From contig NC_092673.1 of NCBI RefSeq assembly GCF_964355755.1, positions 21,333,001 through 21,397,000 of the forward strand: DNA of 64,000 nucleotides. Reading direction: 5' to 3'. Under the pieces are notes generated by a model. It saw nothing but the letters and a program-made list of their open reading frames with translations. It was not told the origin of the DNA and searched no databases. The stretch is from Antedon mediterranea. Its lineage: Eukaryota > Echinodermata > Crinoidea > Comatulida > Antedonidae. Within the stretch, counting starts at the first letter, position 1, and each line of letters starts with the position of its first letter. Positions 61,901 through 64,000 of the stretch are shown here, piece after piece. The position numbers and the translations under genes were made by a program.

Positions 61901-63806
61901 TAATGACATTGATACAATATGTTAAGTTCAAGGTATTATAAATCTTCACCAATCATAAATGATGAGCACTCAAATTACACATTTAAACTTGATCAAAAAG
62001 GTCAATCGACTCCTTTCTACGTCGACATAATAAACTGCAAGAACCACTTCTTATTTATCAGCATCGACATGTTACGTAACTATTATGATTAAACTGACGA
62101 ATTTATATTAGGATTTGTCTAAGTAACAGGCCTTAACTGTTTCTGAAAATAGAAATATAGTATATTCATGGATGTATAAGATCCATTCTAAGTTGTTATT
62201 ATTGACCACCGTGTACCCGTATGTAATGACATGGTTCTTGTCCGAATGCCCAATCGCCTATAAGCTTACGGTAGCTTCTTACTGTAATTACTGCCATTAA
62301 TATGTAACTTTATTCACAATAGACTACAGTACTTGACTACAACCAATGTTTTTACTTACTAATTAAACGTGTAATTCTTTCTCCTAAAACGGTCAATTAA
62401 CTTTTAAGCGACCCAACTACTGCCGTTCTTTTTCGTGGTCGAGTAGATTATTCAAATTTAAACAAATGTGCTTCATTGCAGGAATTACGCATGCATTTGA
62501 TCCAGTCGTCAAAACACGATTGTTCGAAACGCGTTTTCATACTATTTATTTTATAGTTTACTTAAATTGCGTTTCATTCATGTTAATTACAATTGTATGG
62601 TATATAATATGTCGAATTTTAGTTTTTGCAGTAAAAATTTAGTGGGTCTAAACGCATTCATAAAGATTGAAATGAATTTGTGTGTAATTCTCCGATATTC
62701 TTAATTTGTTATAATAATTGATTTAAAACATATTTATACAGTATAACATAATTCAGAAATATTGATCAATCATCGAAATGTATTTCTTTTTTTTACTGTT
62801 ATGCAATATGTGCAATTGATTGTTTTGAAAAAAATATAATTTAACGTCGTCAACATCATCAACGTCTTCAACGTCTTTAACGTCATCAACGTCGTCAACT
62901 TCATCAACATCGTCAACGTCTTCGGCATCTTCAACGCCTTTAACGTCATCAACGTCTTCAACATCGTCAACGTCATCAACGTATTCAACGTCATCAACGT
63001 ATTCAACGTCATCAACGTCATCAACATCATCTCCACGTCATCGACGACATCAACGTCTTCAACGTCATCAACGTCTTCAACATTGTCAACGTCTTCGGCG
63101 TCTTCAACGTCTTCAACGTCTTTAACGTCATCAACATCGTCAACGTCTTCAACGTCTTCAACGCCTTTGACGTCATCAACATCGTCTCCACGTCATCGAC
63201 GACATCAACGTCTTCAACATTGTCAACGTCTTCGGCGTCTTCAACGTCTTTAACGTCATCAACGTCTTCAACGTCATCAACGTCTTCAACATCGTCAACG
63301 TCTTCAACGTCATCAACGTCTTCAACATTGTCAACGTCTTCAACGTCTTCAACGTCATCAACGTCTTCACCGTCAACAATTATAATTATTATCTTTCTCT
63401 TGACGTATGGAATAGTTAAGCGTGGTTCCCACTAGCGACGCAACACAAGGACGTAACGCAACGCAAGTGAATTGACCAATCACAAGCGATGGCTTATTCG
63501 CTTGTCATTGCTAACTGTCTATAACTTCGCTTGTCATTGGTTAAAACGCTTGCGTTGCGTTTACGTCCTTGCGTTACGTTCTAGTGGGAACCAAGCTTTA
63601 CTGGTCAGTTTACTTGAGTTTGTTGCTTTTGAGTATTATATTCGTTGATTTAATTGATTAATTTGAAACGGTTCTAGAAAAAGCAGGCTTACTTACCGGT
63701 CATGCACTTCGTCACCTGTGCCATCTAAATAAATTTCAAGATAATCATGCGGACAATAAAAATCAAAGGAACGAAATTTAACCGAAACACGACTTTCTTC
63801 TGGAAC
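44856..63806 (-). CDS. Giant composite LDLa/LRR GPCR (GRL101/relaxin-receptor group) with lectin ectodomain and kinase-like tail; 5' part outside window
   Basis: I traced 31 exons: 63806-63697, 61224-61109, 60704-60573, 59907-59821, 58862-58644, 57910-57803, 57416-57309, 56865-56743, 56043-55933, 55341-55252, 54711-54301, 54122-53916, 53675-53588, 53351-53200, 52587-52534, 51675-51565, 51075-50965, 50614-50498, 50092-49979, 49808-49662, 49513-49397, 49087-48971, 48823-48712, 48421-48311, 48007-47936, 47852-47781, 47544-47473, 47239-47168, 46900-45873, 45473-45193 and 44987-44856 (stop TAA). Every junction has AG/GT borders and keeps frame; the sum is 4902 nt, 1633 residues. Order: CUB, FTP, linker, 4 LDLa, CUB, C-type lectin, linker, 7 LDLa, LRR cap, LRRs, hinge, 7TM, kinase-like tail. 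The LDLa/LRR/hinge/7TM core is that of GRL101-type (type C) LGRs. Signal peptide and start of the first CUB lie beyond 64000. Expected at the plasma membrane as a G-protein-coupled sensor; ligand unknown. The domain entries below give details. Confidence 0.88.
45657..45849. mobile_element. MITE family A copy in the intron between 7TM and tail exons
   Basis: TAAAGCGTGGTTCCCGCTAG at the left, GTGAGAACCACGC at the right, with GACCAATGGCAATTGTG and GATTGATCAAGTTACTT between. It fills about half of the 399-nt intron 45474-45872. Confidence 0.8.
45873..46900 (-). CDS. Hinge and 7TM exon of the receptor
   Basis: The exon begins [13 protein letters not shown] and continues to [16 protein letters not shown] then LRVLMWILG, the hallmark hinge of relaxin-receptor/GRL101-type LGRs. 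Seven hydrophobic segments follow: [10 protein letters not shown] (TM1), [12 protein letters not shown] (TM2), [12 protein letters not shown] at the TM3 end, [15 protein letters not shown] (TM4), [16 protein letters not shown] (TM5), [19 protein letters not shown] (TM6) and [11 protein letters not shown] (TM7). The DRY motif is DRA, and NPxxY is NPYLY. The exon ends ATGATGAGTGAAACACAAA|GTGAGT. If this intron is retained, a stop follows two codons later, giving a receptor without the kinase-like tail. Confidence 0.93.
46985..47105 (+). repeat. Probable tRNA-derived SINE fragment in an intron
   Basis: AAGCTCAGTGGTCTAGACG resembles a pol III A-box and CTTGAGGTCGTGCTTGGAGT the degenerate B-box region. 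A second B-box-like GGGATCGAATCTAAC is at about 47000. Confidence 0.35.
47168..48823 (-). CDS. LRR cap and leucine-rich repeats of the receptor (six exons)
   Basis: 48823-48712 encodes an N-terminal Cys cap ([19 protein letters not shown]). 48421-48311 is an irregular first repeat ([17 protein letters not shown] and on). Then four exons of exactly 72 nt (48007-47936, 47852-47781, 47544-47473, 47239-47168) each encode one 24-residue LRR, for example [20 protein letters not shown] and [20 protein letters not shown]. All LRR exon borders are phase 2. This is the canonical one-repeat-per-exon LGR arrangement and positions the ligand-binding arc directly before the hinge. Confidence 0.92.
48971..51675 (-). 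CDS. Second LDLa cluster of the receptor, seven modules
   Basis: Seven exons, each one LDL-receptor class A module bordered by phase-1 introns: 51675-51565 ([19 protein letters not shown]), 51075-50965, 50614-50498 ([18 protein letters not shown]), 50092-49979 ([14 protein letters not shown]), 49808-49662, 49513-49397 and 49087-48971. Most keep six cysteines and an acidic DxSDE or related Ca-binding end ([23 protein letters not shown]). 49808-49662 is longer (48 residues) and lacks the acidic end, so it may not bind calcium; 51075-50965 has DMSDEIEC. Confidence 0.93.
51108..51225. mobile_element. MITE family A copy, intronic
   Basis: GTGGTTCCTACTAGGACGCA at the left, GCGTCCTATAGGAATCAA at the right, ACCAATCACAAGTAAAAT between. 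It is in the intron between two LDLa exons. Confidence 0.7.
51272..51300. repeat. Short hairpin, CATAGAGATA family
   Basis: Arms CATAGAGATAT and ATATCTCTATG with a 7-nt loop. It looks like a shortened relative of the hairpin at 7647. Confidence 0.75.
52036..52441. repeat. Tandem duplication of about 200 bp, intronic
   Basis: Phrases such as CAACAGCAATTGTT, GTTCAAATATAGT, CATGCCAACTTCTATATT and GATATTGGAAATCG occur in the same order at 52036-52234 and 52239-52441. Confidence 0.9.
52534..52587 (-). CDS. 54-nt linker exon of the receptor
   Basis: ACAG|AT ATG TAT through TTC AAA G|GTAAGA gives [17 protein letters not shown] between the C-type lectin and the second LDLa cluster. Both borders are phase 1, so it can be skipped without frame loss. 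NVT and TTT make it a possible glycosylated spacer. Confidence 0.7.
53028..53155. mobile_element. MITE family B copy, intronic
   Basis: Contains GATGATGTCATATCACTTCC, ATATTTGGGC, TTTTGGCACATCACA and GACAGTCTAGACAGAG, matching the copies at 3925 and 63849. Confidence 0.7.
53200..54122 (-). CDS. C-type lectin domain of the receptor (three exons)
   Basis: Exons 54122-53916, 53675-53588 and 53351-53200. The fold is recognised by [15 protein letters not shown], then [17 protein letters not shown] (WxxAxxxC), [21 protein letters not shown], and WNEVACEF with the final YICKY. The usual EPN or QPD sugar-selecting tripeptide is not clear; the nearest is QPK in [11 protein letters not shown], with Lys in place of Asp, so calcium-dependent sugar binding is doubtful. 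Domain length (about 145 residues) is normal. Confidence 0.88.
54301..54711 (-). CDS. Second CUB domain of the receptor (single exon)
   Basis: One 411-nt exon with phase-1 borders encodes [24 protein letters not shown]-type [55 protein letters not shown] and QASYTSE. The four CUB cysteines and the acidic DTIIVYDG Ca-site strand are present. Confidence 0.93.
55252..57416 (-). CDS. First LDLa cluster of the receptor, four modules
   Basis: 57416-57309 ([20 protein letters not shown]), 56865-56743, 56043-55933 ([18 protein letters not shown]) and 55341-55252. All borders are phase 1. The last module is only 30 residues, [20 protein letters not shown] then SDERDERNC; it lacks the first part with one Cys pair, so it is a trimmed or degenerate LDLa. 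Confidence 0.9.
56143..56449. mobile_element. MITE family C, complete copy, intronic
   Basis: TTAAAGATGTATTGTCCCCC at the left and GAGGGACAATACATCTTTAA at the right enclose about 270 bp of family sequence. It lies in the intron between two LDLa exons. Confidence 0.85.
57803..57910 (-). CDS. Cys-rich linker exon of the receptor
   Basis: 36 codons with phase-1 borders give [20 protein letters not shown] and [15 protein letters not shown]. Four cysteines; I recognise no domain. It separates the FTP domain from the first LDLa cluster. Confidence 0.75.
58495..58611. mobile_element. MITE family A, diverged copy, intronic
   Basis: GGAACGACGTAAGCGC at the left and TTGATTGGTCAACCC, GTTGCGTTGCGCTTTA at the right are family phrases; the left terminus is poor. 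Confidence 0.5.
58644..60704 (-). CDS. FTP / fucolectin-type (F5/8C-like) domain of the receptor (three exons)
   Basis: Exons 60704-60573, 59907-59821 and 58862-58644 encode [90 protein letters not shown] and [10 protein letters not shown]. These are the conserved blocks of the eel-fucolectin/tachylectin-4 family, where the fold binds fucose with a calcium ion. The set of blocks is complete. Binding residues cannot be confirmed without an alignment. Confidence 0.9.
58879..58911. repeat. (AT)n microsatellite
   Basis: About 16 AT units just upstream of the last FTP exon (58862), next to its acceptor. Confidence 0.9.
60428..60552. mobile_element. MITE family A, diverged copy, intronic
   Basis: GGTTGCCTCTTGCACATAGG at the left, GTGTGAACTAAGCTTAA at the right, GACCAATCCAAAGCG between. 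Confidence 0.6.
61109..63806 (-). CDS. First CUB domain of the receptor, C-terminal part (two exons)
   Basis: 63806-63697 encodes [18 protein letters not shown] and [13 protein letters not shown]; 61224-61109 continues through [18 protein letters not shown] to [19 protein letters not shown]. The CG|A split codon (Arg) joins them. The first half of the CUB and the signal peptide are beyond the right edge. The 2.5-kb intron between holds a LINE fragment, a satellite and a MITE. Confidence 0.88.
61320..61600 (-). pseudogene. Fragment of an L1/Tx1-like LINE ORF2, intronic
   Basis: Minus strand: [34 protein letters not shown] and [11 protein letters not shown] follow the 'LK-W-RLL, W-L-FYL-K-G, PPFY--IL' pattern found between the RT and C-terminus of L1-like elements. 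Only about 90 codons survive. Confidence 0.5.
62842..63378. repeat. 9-bp satellite TCAACGTCW with higher-order structure, intronic
   Basis: TCAACGTCT and TCAACGTCA alternate for about 530 bp. A divergent phrase, ATCTCCACGTCATCGACGA, marks the array near 63028 and near 63184, so a unit of about 156 bp was duplicated. Ser/Thr-rich (plus) and Met/Leu/Thr-rich (minus) open frames across it are artefacts. Confidence 0.9.
63416..63600. mobile_element. MITE family A, best-preserved copy, intronic
   Basis: Left AAGCGTGGTTCCCACTAGCG, right TTCTAGTGGGAACCAAGCTT, with CGCAACACAAGGACGTAACG and the mirrored CTTGCGTTGCGTTTACGTCC inside. It nearly abuts the satellite. Confidence 0.85.
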
Positions 63807-63848
63807 CTGAAAATAAAATTAATATTTATTGGTTGTCGTTTCTTAAGC

Positions 63849-64000
63849 GTTGTCTACACCTATCAAACTAGTTTGAAGGAAAAAGTGTGATATGCCCAAA
63901 TATGGTAGTGATATGCCAAAATATGGTAGTGATATGACATCATCATGTTCATATGGGCACATCACATTTTTTTGTCACATAAAGCTTGATAGTGTAGACA
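63849..64000. mobile_element. MITE family B copy, reaching the window edge
   Basis: TTGTCTACACCTATCAAACT at the left and AAGCTTGATAGTGTAGACA at the right edge are inverted ends. GATATGCCAAAATATGG is duplicated inside, and GATATGACATCATCATG marks the centre. Confidence 0.8.

Noticed and set aside
62770-63435. Leu/Met/Thr-rich and Ser/Thr-rich open frames on both strands
   Set aside because: These are translations of the 9-bp TCAACGTC satellite, not proteins.

Overview
The window looks like nuclear DNA of a deuterostome invertebrate, most likely an echinoderm. It is AT-rich, its genes carry many short exons with canonical GT-AG introns, non-coding space is filled with small palindromic DNA transposons (MITEs), and the gene families are those of marine invertebrates: a GRL101-type LDLa/LRR receptor, the eel-fucolectin (FTP) fold, a mindin-like spondin and an amine GPCR. 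The palindrome TAGGCCTA is very common. I cannot name the species from sequence alone.

Layout. 0-14.9 kb: a likely terminal exon of a gene entering from the left (203-291), then gene-poor DNA with tandem repeats, MITEs and a diverged segmental duplication (5.1-6.9 kb versus 10.5-11.5 kb). 15.0-16.4 kb (minus): an intronless D1-dopamine/beta-octopamine-like receptor. 16.5-40 kb: gene-poor, with a 46-bp minisatellite (21.9-22.5 kb), a broken non-LTR retrotransposon (27.7-28.7 kb), a 22-bp tandem repeat (29.6-29.8 kb), an hAT-type MITE (32.2 kb) and a few unassigned exon-like pieces (24.2, 33.0 and 33.2 kb). 40.1-43.9 kb (plus): a complete four-exon spondin-2/mindin-like gene. 44.9-63.8 kb (minus, continuing beyond the right edge): one very large receptor gene.

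The main discovery is that receptor. I reconstructed 31 exons by hand. All junctions keep one frame, giving 4902 nt and 1633 residues in the window with the N-terminus still missing. Domain order from the N-terminal side is CUB, FTP fucolectin, a Cys-rich linker, four LDLa, CUB, C-type lectin, a linker, seven LDLa, an LRR N-cap, about five LRRs, the relaxin-receptor/GRL101 hinge, 7TM, and finally a cytoplasmic tail of about 137 residues encoded by two more exons. The tail reads like a degraded protein-kinase core (HGT where HRD is expected, no DFG). A receptor with three potential glycan- or ligand-binding module types outside, a class A 7TM and a kinase-like tail is unusual and may be undescribed.

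The spondin gene and the receptor are tail to tail, about 0.9 kb apart. Mindin-type spondins and lectin/LDLa receptors both act in extracellular recognition, but a functional link between these two is only an inference from proximity.
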